From Halosimplex salinum (GTDB taxonomy: Archaea > Halobacteriota > Halobacteria > Halobacteriales > Haloarculaceae): a stretch of DNA of 64,000 bases. Each line of letters begins with the position of its first letter. Within the stretch, counting starts at the first letter, position 1. The translations under genes and the position numbers were made by a program. This document shows positions 46,201 to 54,013 of this stretch, one piece after another. The stretch lies in NCBI RefSeq assembly GCF_003730195.1, contig NZ_QWGG01000005.1:220944-284943 (forward strand), read 5' to 3'. A model generated the notes under the pieces. That model worked only from the letters and a program-made list of their open reading frames with translations, was not told the origin of the DNA and searched no databases.

Positions 46201-47002
46201 CCTGGAGTTTGCCACCGAGCGAGGCCGTCCCGTCTTCGAGGGCGAGTTCGTACTCTTCGGCGTCGGGTGTGATATCGCGATAGGGTCGACAGAGCACCTG
46301 ATAGATAATCGGTGCGTCGGCGTCGCGCATCGTCTCGACGAGCGTCGTCAGCGGCAGGCGATGCGTGTCGTCTGTGGTCCGGGTGTCGGTGGTCAGGTCG
46401 GCGAAGCGCGTGAGTGGAGTCTGCCAGTCTGCCGGTCGGTCGGCACGGCCGTGATAGTCGACGCCGGCGACGGGTGGGTTCGTGTCGGTGTGATCCGGCT
46501 GCTTCGTGGCAGACTCGTAGAGGTCGATGGGTGTGGTGTTCGAACCGAGATTCGTGATGTCCTCCGGGTGCCACGCGACTGTCTGGAGTTCGTAGGTGTT
46601 CGGGAACGCGGTGCGGCAGATCCGCTTGAGTTCGTCGTGGAGTTCGGGCTCGGTAGCGCCGACGAGATAGCGGATCGTGGTGTCGTCGTTCCCATCGGCG
46701 ACGAGCAGCCACTCGATGCTCGGCTGAGCAGTGTCTCCGCGGAGGCGGTCGCGGAGTCGTATTTGCGTTGCCCGGTCGAGTGTCGAGTGGAACTGTTCCA
46801 TCGCCTGCGTGACGGCGCGAGGCGAGAGCGGCGTGTCCGTCGGTCGGATCTCGACGTACCGACGGCGGTCGAACTCGTTTATCTCTGGCTCGTCGGTCGG
46901 CCGGAGTTCTGTTTCGTCGACGGGCACCGGCAGTGGCGGCTGTGGCTCGGTCGTTTCGGACTGTCCCCCTGTGGTCGGTACATCGCTATCGTCACTCGCC
47001 AT
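43229..47002 (-). CDS. conjugation-type HerA/TraD-like ATPase with C-terminal nuclease-like domain
   Basis: The 1257-residue protein contains an N-terminal region of unknown fold and a HerA/VirB4-TraD ATPase core: Walker A IVGDTGSGKSVLT near 490, Walker B VIIFDFGG, then NLYLEEAKDVADT. A zinc-type cluster follows (CEQCENRYN ... DCCHSMTG), then a winged-helix-like segment. The C-terminal LVGLDEDGEVVLTIEVER has the D-x(n)-E-x-E spacing of PD-(D/E)XK nucleases. Similar giants occur on haloarchaeal plasmids and integrative elements and are likely DNA pumps. The Met at 47002 is chosen over earlier non-acidic options. Confidence 0.78.
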   Translation of the reverse strand: MASDDSDVPTTGGQSETTEPQPPLPVPVDETELRPTDEPEINEFDRRRYVEIRPTDTPLSPRAVTQAMEQFHSTLDRATQIRLRDRLRGDTAQPSIEWLLVADGNDDTTIRYLVGATEPELHDELKRICRTAFPNTYELQTVAWHPEDITNLGSNTTPIDLYESATKQPDHTDTNPPVAGVDYHGRADRPADWQTPLTRFADLTTDTRTTDDTHRLPLTTLVETMRDADAPIIYQVLCRPYRDITPDAEEYELALEDGTASLGGKLQEALFPRPVEEDRAYEPPAADKERLHGLADRDAHRTFQVTARAVVFPDHTGRPPTRIAESLATALGPVDGPFHHVEGEVRVDDPDEAGPGTDCFEALCERVHDPVEYERTWNRIRRSFTSPGLVTTPEELPGLCLLDGAALTPTGQRAVGVRNRERTGIALPEPGKLRRYRPPGMALVQPLTSDRQPVDHPLVLPPEHQPRHQVIVGDTGSGKSVLTIGAMLSNIDATDGPDILFDYKGGGTAQEYLRTHYRTQGNLDDVRYFDLTSVLPAFSFFDIGPLLDAGLPREEARSRKTGHYEEILRGAMPAGQYDDATESPRVIRNHLRALYDPVHGSDAFGHTTLYDALQRTQGNETPPPVSESTFETYFTGLLERDRDVFTKILGGAISRVETIATDARLAPLFDHVPEGDDARFDFNGVVDEDTVIIFDFGGMETRVKRTLTLVLLSNLWTALKAREERTPSGADTPQVNLYLEEAKDVADTELVDTLLAQGRSFDLSVTLGVQFLEQLDSPDPANNTYREALNETATFVVGNVAVDRHLPDVLATGDMSPSDVERRLGALGRGEWLVRPGADFGDDPVRPLLGESLPAPPGHPASDDPLRGADRGAFEAAVDDVVERTTEQAGIELGGPSTVDHEFGADDESADELPRVDTLLPYTKRLPDCVGYDDTSHAIRCEQCENRYNVSAHGMMQAIDCCHSMTGVDPDDFPICELNLSLSSEEIVASDYSPRELCFMQAVYNAQQNQYDRPEYDIARDSMIRIQEYAGIETDDVERLIDDGLVTKDTDRPYRLYSLTPDGRAVIQESHSHGVAFGHGKGDLDESAEHVLGVEVSDRWATREFAKDPDSDVVTIRPYYDLKEGSIDADAFFGDGEDVEAAADDFERHRLDLVGLDEDGEVVLTIEVERINHDTRRAVPEDYDKMAACDPEEAIWVVMSHTDAHEVLAALNDPLEGEPRVEKTYSEGTPAQSMNIDEPGFTDVYTVAQLRDEIIDE

Positions 47003-47279
47003 CGGTGATTCTGGTCTGGTTGGGACTGCGCGGCAGTTGCTAGTTTGATCCGGTTTTGTTTCTCTATTGAACATTTCGGTGTGGGATAGAGAAGTACTGT
47101 CGCCGGTGGAGTGCGAACGCCCCCGCACGCTCGTACCGCCGCGCCTCGCTGCGCGCCTCGATCGCGTTGCTCCCTGTGGTGCTTGTATCGGCGGGGCGGT
47201 GACGAGCGCGCGGCCCCGTTCGATATCCCGCCCGTCGATGGTTCTTGTCGGCGAGTCGGACACCGGCAGACAGATGATC

Positions 47280-47429
47280 CTACTCTGGATGGACGACCGC
47301 GCGACAGTCGGGACACTCCGCGTAGTATTGGCGTCCGTCGTCGGTTTCGTACGTGACGAGGACGTCGACCTCGAACACGGACGCGCCACATTCGGTGCAG
47401 GAACCGAGCTGGTCGGGACTCTGGTGCAT
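47280..47429 (-). CDS. 49-residue zinc-ribbon protein (DUF7837-like)
   Basis: It starts MHQSPDQLGSCTECGASVF and ends YYAECPDCRAVVHPE. The two C-x2-C pairs 27-32 residues apart make a zinc ribbon. Proteins of this exact layout recur beside haloarchaeal conjugation and replication genes; the function is not known. It is in the same direction as the TraD-like ATPase, 277 bp upstream of it. Confidence 0.75.
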   Translation of the reverse strand: MHQSPDQLGSCTECGASVFEVDVLVTYETDDGRQYYAECPDCRAVVHPE

Positions 47430-47621
47430 TGGGATCACCCAAAGGAGAGCGAGTGCGTGTGACACTCGCGAGGATTCGCTCCTCTATCGGACCGATCGGT
47501 GGGTCTGTACTTAATGGTCCGCTGAGCGGGGTGAAAGTGGAACCGCAACACTCCGACGTTACTCGGGAACGTAGCCGATTCCAGGACTATCAGAACGCTC
47601 CTGTGCCCCATCTCTCGCGTC

Positions 47622-47813
47622 CTACGGGTCGAGTCCAGACGGTCGTCCTCGGTCGCTCCGAACGAGGTCCGCGTCCCGATATGCGTGCCCGCATCCATTG
47701 CAGTACACCATCGGGCCAGCCTGGTCGACGATGTCGCTGTGATGTTCTGGGCACAGCAACTGCTCCCGCTCAACGGGGTCGTCTGCGATCGCTGTGCGCT
47801 CACAGGTCGGCAT
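47622..47813 (-). CDS. small cysteine-rich protein, possible zinc binder
   Basis: The 63-residue protein starts MPTCERTAIADDPVERE and contains CPEHH and CNGCGHAY, which can form a mixed Cys/His zinc site. Its start lies 14 bp inside the end of the 47800-47940 gene, so the two are coupled. The family is unknown to me. Confidence 0.6.
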   Translation of the reverse strand: MPTCERTAIADDPVEREQLLCPEHHSDIVDQAGPMVYCNGCGHAYRDADLVRSDRGRPSGLDP

Positions 47814-47940
47814 TCTCGACCCTCTGGCAGTAGTCGGCGGCCGCTTGGGCAGCAGTCTGGCCATGCCCTTCGACATTGACCCCGCCCTGGGTGACGACCC
47901 ACGCGTCGTCACCTCGCTCTTCCAGGAGCAGGGTCGTCAT
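47800..47940 (-). CDS. 46-residue HicB-like small protein
   Basis: MTTLLLEERGDDAWVVTQGGVNVEGHGQTAAQAAADYC resembles the short beta-hairpin plus helix of HicB antitoxin N-terminal folds (a degenerate partial RNase-H-like fold). No hicA toxin is visible beside it. It is the first of four same-direction genes ending with the TraD-like ATPase. The evidence is limited to this pattern. Confidence 0.5.
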   Translation of the reverse strand: MTTLLLEERGDDAWVVTQGGVNVEGHGQTAAQAAADYCQRVENADL

Positions 47941-48096
47941 GTGCCTGCGCGTGTAGTCGGTCGAATCGGTTTCCGCGAATGTCGAACTCACACGCTCTCG
48001 GTGGATTGGAGCGGTAATCAACGCCAGCCATCACCGGAGTGGAACTGGATCCACTTTCACTCTCGACACCCGCGGTCGAGACGGGTGTGGCAGTTT

Positions 48097-48146
48097 GTCT
48101 TATGTAACAATCTCCGCCTGTGGTCGCCTGCTCTGTTACATAAGAC
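48097..48146. repeat. 13-bp inverted repeat site (copy 1)
   Basis: GTCTTATGTAACA (48097-48109) and TGTTACATAAGAC (48134-48146) are exact complements with a 24-bp gap. The right arm recurs exactly at 49128-49140. It lies upstream of the 47940 gene and of the truncated gene at 48582. It may be an operator, a recombination site or an element end. I see no supported gene in 47941-48581. Confidence 0.7.
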
Positions 48147-48581
48147 ATCTTGCGAACCATCCTCGGGTTCGTCCGGTTACGAGGCACTAGAACGGTCGTC
48201 TCACGCAAACTGTAGCGATAACTGGCTGGCACAGCTACTCGGAGTCACATTCGAAAACGGAGGCCCGCGGTGGGCCCGTCAGCAAAGTAGTGAACGGTGG
48301 GTTCGGGTGGGGTGGGTTCGGCAGTGCCGAAACGAAGTGGATGGCTCCGTTTGTCCGTGTGTGCGGACAAGTATGCGATGTGGCGCATCACGCCATAAGT
48401 TTTCTGTAGCCGCAGCTTCGGCACGACCAGAAACGTTCTCGAGAGACACTGTACTCTCACACTGGACTTTGCTCTCGGTTTCCGAGTTGCCACTGTCGCT
48501 ATCGACGCTTCGTGCAGCCCACTTTCTTGCCGTCGCCATACCTTGCGCCCTGAGATCGCGCGAATACTGGTGCACAGATCG

Positions 48582-49094
48582 ATGGCTGTACTGGGCCTTC
48601 GATCTCTGCTTCTGTCACACGTAGAGGCCAGACTAGCTGTCAGCGGGAAGTACGAGGATGGCGGCAATCACCGCGGCTCGGTCTTCCGGCTTCGCGTGGG
48701 CCAGGCGATGATCGAACGAGACGGGTTGCACGACTTGTATCCAGAGTGGGCAGACGGGAGTTCAGCTGGCGCCGAGATCCGCAAACAGGAACTTGCCCAC
48801 GAACGGCGCGTCAGCGAGTACATCCGGGACCTGCCGTTTCTCTGGGTCCGCGTCGACGACGGACCGAGCCCGGATAGTCGTCGGGCGTACCTCGAACAGA
48901 ACTTGATCGCTCTCGTGAGTAGCTACGGGAACTCATCCGTCGATCCCCGCGACTCGCAGTGGTTAGGGAACCACAGCCGGAGCGACGCGATCCTTCAGTC
49001 CGGCCTCTGGAACGTCAACCACGTCGACGAGGCCTACGACCCGGCATTCCTCGACACTCTCGAGGAACAGATGTCGAAGACGACGCCGATATAG
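48582..49094 (+). pseudogene. 5'-truncated gene, GIY-YIG-like family C-terminus
   Basis: From about 48650 the frame reads YEDGGNHRGSVFRLRVGQAM, then ERRVSEYIRDLPFLWVRVDD, AYLEQNLIALVSSYGN, WLGNHS and SGLWNVNHVDEAYDPAFLD, a block I recall from uncharacterised GIY-YIG-type nuclease-like proteins. In full-length relatives roughly 80 further residues precede GGNHRGS; here the upstream sequence (48543-48640) does not continue the family. The gene has probably lost its 5' end. The coordinates start at the first in-frame ATG. Confidence 0.5.
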
Positions 49095-49097
49095 AGT

Positions 49098-49140
49098 TCT
49101 GTAACGATTGTCGCTTGTCCCGACCTATCTGTTACATAAG
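49098..49140. repeat. related inverted repeat site (copy 2)
   Basis: TGTAAC (49098-49103) is followed at nearly the same spacing as in copy 1 (30 against 31 bp) by TGTTACATAAGAC (49128-49140), which is identical to the right arm of copy 1. The left arm is degraded. The two sites bracket the truncated gene, about 1 kb apart. Confidence 0.65.
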
Positions 49141-49207
49141 ACTGTGTGCGGCAGGCCACCATCTTTCCGAGAGAGATAGTCACTGGCTCACGAATTGGAA
49201 ATCCGTT

Positions 49208-49229
49208 CGAGTTGGAGAGTTCCAACTCG
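49208..49229. terminator. 9-bp hairpin with four-base loop
   Basis: CGAGTTGGA (49208-49216) pairs with TCCAACTCG (49221-49229) around GAGT, in the gap between the truncated gene and the convergent sensor kinase. It could mark the end of either transcript. Only the pairing is certain. Confidence 0.4.
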
Positions 49230-49383
49230 ACACCGACGGTCGAGAGCGCGAGTTCGAGCCTGAGAGAGTCGCCGACGGCCACCCGGCAACGACGTCTCTA
49301 CCGGCCGGTCGCCGGTCCCAGCTGTCCCGGTGTCGCAGAGCCGGACCGACTGATCACGTCACTGGAGTTTGCTGTGGGCTCGG

Positions 49384-51243
49384 TCATGTCCCGATGGTTT
49401 CGACATTGAGGATCTCGAAGCGTGCGCCACCTGCATCACTGTCAGTGATACGAACATCCCAGCCGTGAACGTCGGCGATTTCCCGGACGATCGAGAGGCC
49501 GAACCCCGTTCCGTCCTCGCTTGTCGAATACCCGTAGTCGAACACGACATCCGTGTCTGCATCCGAAATCCCGGGACCGTCGTCCGCAACGTAGAACCCA
49601 TCCTCTAGATCACCGACGGTGACGGTCACTGCACCGTCTCCGTGTCTGATTGCGTTACTAAAGAGATTCTCCATCAGTTCCCGTACGCGACTCCTGTCAG
49701 CGTGGATTACTTGCTGGGAGTCGGTGACGAGCGTCGCTGCGCCCGTCTCGATGTGTCCCCAGCATGTTCGACAGAGATTCGTGAGATCGACGTTTTCGGG
49801 ATCTAGCGTCACTGTCCCGGCCCGGGCGAACGCATAGAGGTCGTCGAGCAGCGTCTCCGTCCGCCTCAGCGCCTGGTCGACATCCGCGAGATGTGGGCAG
49901 TCACACGCATCCTGTGCCAGTTCTAGACGGCCGATCGCGACGTTGAGTGGGTTCCGCAGGTCGTGGCTCACGATATCGGTGAACGTCGCGAGCCGTTCGT
50001 TCTGTCGGGTGAGTTCTCGCTCGCGTTCGACGCGTTCGAGCGCCGCTGTCGCATGCGCGGCGACCGTTTTCGCGAGTGAGACATCCGTCTCGTCAAATGC
50101 CGCGGGTTCGGGCGCCCCGATGAGGTGGACGCCGCGGCCGTCCAGCGGGAGGGCCAACTGGCTCCGAATCGGTGTGTCCGGGTTGTATCGCTTGTCGTTC
50201 GTTGCGATATCGTCGTACACTAGCGGTTCGCCTGCCGCAAACGCCTCCCAGGCGATTCCTTCACCCGATTCGAAGACTGGTGGCTCGCCGACGAGTTCCT
50301 CGGTCCGGTCGGTCCACGTGACCGGCACCAATCTGTCGTCGGTCCCGTCGTAGCGATGGAACCCGTTGGCTGGCATTTCGAGGATGTCACGGACGGCCGT
50401 GACAGCTATCTCCGCGACCTCTTCGGCGGTCTCGGCCTGAATGAATGCCCGGGCGGAACTGTGCAGTTCCTCGATCGCCTGTTTTTGCCTCCGTTGTTCG
50501 GTCGTATCGAGGACCGTACAGACGAGTTCGCCGTGGTCGGTCGTGGCGAGTCGGTGATCCTCGAGGAACGTGCTCCCGTCCGCGCGGAGGCCTATCGTTT
50601 CGCCACGCCAGAACCCGTTGGCTCGCACGGACGGGAGTATCGTTTCCCGGATCGTTTGCGTATCCTGGTCGGGGTAGAGGAGTGACCAGTGCGCACCGAG
50701 TATCTCCTCTCGGTCGTACCCATAGAGGGCTGCGTAGGCCTCGTTAACGTAGATAAACTCGCCATCTGCGTTGAGAATGCTGATACCCTCTTGAGCGGTT
50801 TCGATCGCTCGGAGGTGGCGTTGTTCGGCCTGTTCCGCACGCGCTCGCTCGACAGCGTTGATGACACGGTTGGCGAGAATGGTGTACTGTTCGGTACTCG
50901 TCTCCTTCTGGAGGTAATCGGTGACACCGGCCGAGATCGCCTCGCTCGCGATCGCCTCGTTCCCCATGCCCGTGAACAGAATAAAGGGCAGGTCGGGCCG
51001 GCCCGTTCGAACGGCCTCGAGGAATTCGAGGCCGTTCCGACCGGGCATCTCGTAATCGGAGACGACGCAGTCGATATTCGTCTCGTCGAGACGGGCCATC
51101 CCGTCGGCAACGGTCGCCGCTGTCTCGACCGTGAGCCGCTCGTCTTCGCGTTCGAGAAAGGTCGCCACGAGATCCGCAAGATCCGGCTCATCGTCGACGT
51201 GGAGTACCCGAATCGACTCCGATGTCGATGTCGACGGCTGCAT
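49384..51243 (-). CDS. hybrid sensor: receiver-PAS-GAF-histidine kinase
   Basis: The 619-residue soluble protein has a receiver domain (11-125, phospho-Asp in DYEMPGRNG, LFTGMG, Lys in DYLQKET). A PAS domain (about 140-250, GEFIYVNEAYAALYGYDREEI) and a GAF domain (about 265-405) follow. The kinase has H-box FTDIVSHDLRNPL, N-box ENLFSNAIRHG, G1 DDGPGIS and G2 GTGFGLSIV. It is a typical haloarchaeal cytoplasmic receiver-first kinase that may relay from another kinase. No partner is adjacent. Confidence 0.9.
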   Translation of the reverse strand: MQPSTSTSESIRVLHVDDEPDLADLVATFLEREDERLTVETAATVADGMARLDETNIDCVVSDYEMPGRNGLEFLEAVRTGRPDLPFILFTGMGNEAIASEAISAGVTDYLQKETSTEQYTILANRVINAVERARAEQAEQRHLRAIETAQEGISILNADGEFIYVNEAYAALYGYDREEILGAHWSLLYPDQDTQTIRETILPSVRANGFWRGETIGLRADGSTFLEDHRLATTDHGELVCTVLDTTEQRRQKQAIEELHSSARAFIQAETAEEVAEIAVTAVRDILEMPANGFHRYDGTDDRLVPVTWTDRTEELVGEPPVFESGEGIAWEAFAAGEPLVYDDIATNDKRYNPDTPIRSQLALPLDGRGVHLIGAPEPAAFDETDVSLAKTVAAHATAALERVERERELTRQNERLATFTDIVSHDLRNPLNVAIGRLELAQDACDCPHLADVDQALRRTETLLDDLYAFARAGTVTLDPENVDLTNLCRTCWGHIETGAATLVTDSQQVIHADRSRVRELMENLFSNAIRHGDGAVTVTVGDLEDGFYVADDGPGISDADTDVVFDYGYSTSEDGTGFGLSIVREIADVHGWDVRITDSDAGGARFEILNVETIGT

Positions 51244-51474
51244 TCGGAATACTCAATCGACCGCTCGAATAAGAATTGGGGTGCAGCTATCGACGCTGGA
51301 TCCGTGACTGGCGTTCGCCGTGGCCAAGTCCTTCTATCGGCTGCAGCAGTGCCCCCAATATCTCGGATTCGAACCGGCACTGATGCGATGGTATCTCAGC
51401 GTATCCGCTTGAACCTCCCAGTGGTTCGGAGGGCCGGACAGCAGGGAACACCAGCCATCTCGATCGGAAGCCAC

Positions 51475-51849
51475 CTATTCGAGGCGCTCGACGACGAACG
51501 CGGTCGCGGCGGGCACGGCACGGGCGTAGAGTTCGACCCGCGCCAGCTCACCCTGGACTCGTGGCGTGTCGGCGTACCCCCTCTCGATGCGGTTCGGGAT
51601 GTAGTCGAACGTCGCTAGGGCAGGGCGGGCGATCCGTGTCGCAAGTCGCCAATTCTCGCTGTCGTCGATCGCCGTGATCGCCGTTCGGGCTCGCTCGGCC
51701 GTCCGGGTGACCGACTCGACGATCGCTGATGCCTGATAGGCGCCGTCACGGATCCCGTGCTGGGGTTCGTCGCCGAATGTCGCGGCCCGCCCGTTCCAGT
51801 GCTGCCGGACCAGTTGTTTGACGGCCGTCTCGTCGTCTGACTGTGTCAT
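51475..51849 (-). CDS. 124-residue protein with methyltransferase-like N-terminus
   Basis: The start MTQSDDETAVKQLVRQHWNGRAATFGDEPQHGI looks like the lid region that opens many class I methyltransferases, yet the SAM-binding Gly motif never follows. Instead there is a helical region (SVTRTAERARTAITAID...) of unknown type. It may be a truncated or chimeric gene, or a short family of its own. It precedes no clear operon; xseB starts 282 bp away in the same direction. Confidence 0.55.
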   Translation of the reverse strand: MTQSDDETAVKQLVRQHWNGRAATFGDEPQHGIRDGAYQASAIVESVTRTAERARTAITAIDDSENWRLATRIARPALATFDYIPNRIERGYADTPRVQGELARVELYARAVPAATAFVVERLE

Positions 51850-51936
51850 CGAGACCGCTCCCGAGCGTGCTGTGTTTCTGGCTCGAAGTCTGTGGCCACG
51901 AGTGAGTCTCGAATCCGTCTCATCACAGTAGAACGT

Positions 51937-52131
51937 TCACGACTGGTCGACGATCTCGCTTTCGCCGATATCGAGTTCGGCTTCGAGGTCTTCGAGGAGC
52001 GATTCTCCCTCGTCGCGTAACTCCTGTGCCCGTTCGAGGGAGACCTCGCCGTCTTCGAGCTGAGTGATGATCGTCTCGATACGGTCCGTCTTCGTTGCGA
52101 TCGAATCGCTGGTTGATGTGTCGTCGGTCAT
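51937..52131 (-). CDS. xseB: exonuclease VII small subunit XseB
   Basis: The 64-residue helical protein contains TKTDRIETIITQLEDGEVSLERAQELRDEGESLLEDLE, the pattern of XseB (LE.IV..LE.GE..LE.A...YE.G..L). The start overlaps the xseA stop by ATGA. In bacteria, several XseB copies wrap the XseA helices of exonuclease VII, which degrades ssDNA from both ends. The presence of both subunits supports a working enzyme. Confidence 0.85.
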   Translation of the reverse strand: MTDDTSTSDSIATKTDRIETIITQLEDGEVSLERAQELRDEGESLLEDLEAELDIGESEIVDQS

Positions 52132-53291
52132 AGGTTCACGAGGAGGAGGCCGAGGGTGAGCAGGAGCAGGACGAGCAGGAGGGCGATGATGGCTCGCTGG
52201 CGGCGCGTGGTCTGGCGCTGGGATTCGACGGCTTCAGCTTTCTCCTGCTCGTGGGCTTTCTGTTGTTCGAGCGTCTCGTAGGCGTGGTCGAGGCGGGTCG
52301 AGAGGTCGGTGAGTTCGTCGCCGACGTGTTGTTCGTAGGCGCCGTCCAGTCGCTCGCCGAGCGCGTCGAGGTGGTCCCGGACGGTCCGCGTGTAGGCCCG
52401 GTCGAGTTCCGCGGAGAGTTCGTCGAGGTCGCTCTGGAGGTCGGCCTTCCGTGGGATGATCTGCCCGACCTCCGTGGGTGTCATCACACGCCGGTCGGCC
52501 ACCTCGTCGGCGAGCGTGCGGTCGTTCTCGTGGCCGATGGCGCTCACGATCGGCGTCGTGGTCTCGTGGACGACCCGACAGAGCGGCGTCTCGTTGAACA
52601 CGCGGAGGTGTTTGTCGGCGCCGCCCCCGCGAGTGCAGACGATCACGTTGACGGTGGGGTCGTCGTCGAGCGTGCTGATCGCGTCCATCAGTCCGAGCAT
52701 CGCCTCGTCGCCCTGGACGGTCGTGTCCTGGATGACGACGTCGACGTCCGGGTGACGGTCGTGGATGCTCGTCACCGTGTCTTCGCGGGCGTCGCTATCG
52801 GCGCTGGTCGCGATGCCGATGCGGGTGGGGAACTCGGGGAGAGACTGTTTCGCCTCCGGCGCGAGATAGCCGGCTTCCTCGAGCGCCTGCTTGTTTTCCT
52901 GGTAGACTTGCTGGTAGGTGCCCTCCCCGACCGGGACGACTTGCTGGACGATGAGCGAGACATTCCCTTCGCTCTCGTAGTACGAGAGGTCACCCTTAAC
53001 GGCGACCTGTGTCCCGTCTTCGATATCGTCGGCGACGCGGTCGAGTCGCGACGCGAAGACGACGTAGTGGATCGAGGTATCCTCGTGGACGAGGTCGAAG
53101 TGACCGTGCCCGTTCGCGGAGACGCCGTAGTCGGAGATGTCTCCGCAGATGTAGTCGTAGTCGAGGTGATCGGTGTTTTCGACGAGGTCAGCGATTTCGG
53201 CGTTGAGTCGGTCGACGAACGTGACGTTCTCTGTCTCGAGTTCCGTGGCCAGGGTCGCGAGTTCGTTATCGGCCCCTGGCTCGGTTTCCAT
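52128..53291 (-). CDS. xseA: exonuclease VII large subunit XseA with C-terminal membrane helix
   Basis: The 387-residue protein has an N-terminal OB-fold (about 45-125) and the catalytic core with TRIGIATSADSDAREDT, VIVCTRGGGA and PIVSAIGHENDRTLADEVADRR. A long coiled coil (about 275-360, LDELSAELDRAYTRTVRDH...) precedes the end RAIIALLLVLLLLTLGLLLVNL, a clear membrane helix. Bacterial XseA is soluble and about 70 residues longer; the membrane tail is unusual. The start is the ATG at 53289-53291. Confidence 0.85.
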   Translation of the reverse strand: METEPGADNELATLATELETENVTFVDRLNAEIADLVENTDHLDYDYICGDISDYGVSANGHGHFDLVHEDTSIHYVVFASRLDRVADDIEDGTQVAVKGDLSYYESEGNVSLIVQQVVPVGEGTYQQVYQENKQALEEAGYLAPEAKQSLPEFPTRIGIATSADSDAREDTVTSIHDRHPDVDVVIQDTTVQGDEAMLGLMDAISTLDDDPTVNVIVCTRGGGADKHLRVFNETPLCRVVHETTTPIVSAIGHENDRTLADEVADRRVMTPTEVGQIIPRKADLQSDLDELSAELDRAYTRTVRDHLDALGERLDGAYEQHVGDELTDLSTRLDHAYETLEQQKAHEQEKAEAVESQRQTTRRQRAIIALLLVLLLLTLGLLLVNL

Positions 53292-53517
53292 GGGTCTGAG
53301 GTGGGACGGTCTGGTTCATAAACGCTGGGTTGGAAGCAGCCATGAATTGGCAGTGACCCTCGTGAGACTCTCCGGTGGCTTCGACTGCGGAATTTGTCAG
53401 TCCCTTGCCTCGCCCCCGATCGGCTATTCAGAGCGTCATTGTTCTTTCCAGAGAGTCTCCGTTGGATCAATTGTCCGGTGCAGACTACATATTTAGCGGC
53501 GGCTTCACTACAGAGTG

Positions 53518-53796
53518 TTAGTCTCCCCTCATCAGGTGACGAAGGTTCTGCTGAGTGTTTGTATCCTCGTCGAATTCGAAGTCGGTTGCTTCGGAGATCC
53601 TCCGCATCGCGTTACGCGTCTGTCCTTCACAGATTTCGAGTTCTGCTATAGAACGACCGTCGTCGCTTGGTTGTTTCTTGAATACGCGGCCGCTGTCGTC
53701 CTCAAACTGGATTACTAAGTAGTGGCCACCTTTGTCGTCGCTGAATTCTTTGAATGAGTCTAGCTTCTCCACAAAATCGTTCGCGTCACTTGGCAT
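53518..53796 (-). CDS. hypothetical acidic protein, 92 residues
   Basis: It starts MPSDANDFVEKLDSFKEFSDDKGGHYLVIQFEDDSG and ends with a helical acidic tail. The beta-rich middle (HYLVIQF) and lack of motifs leave the role open. Its base composition is lower in GC than the core. It stands alone between xseA and the 54014-55228 gene. Confidence 0.55.
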   Translation of the reverse strand: MPSDANDFVEKLDSFKEFSDDKGGHYLVIQFEDDSGRVFKKQPSDDGRSIAELEICEGQTRNAMRRISEATDFEFDEDTNTQQNLRHLMRGD

Positions 53797-54013
53797 ACCA
53801 GAGCCATATCTACCCTATCGACTTAGTGGATGTCATACAGCGATTCGCAGACCGCTGTTGGACTATGAATGAATCGACAGATCTGGTGGCTGAACTGATC
53901 GATGAGTAAATCGCCTGTATTGAACAGTGTGCGTATTCTCCGACTCTACTGAGTTTCACGAGAGACTACAGCGCTCAAGGCTGAGTCCCATGTGAACAGA
54001 TACAGAGAGACAA

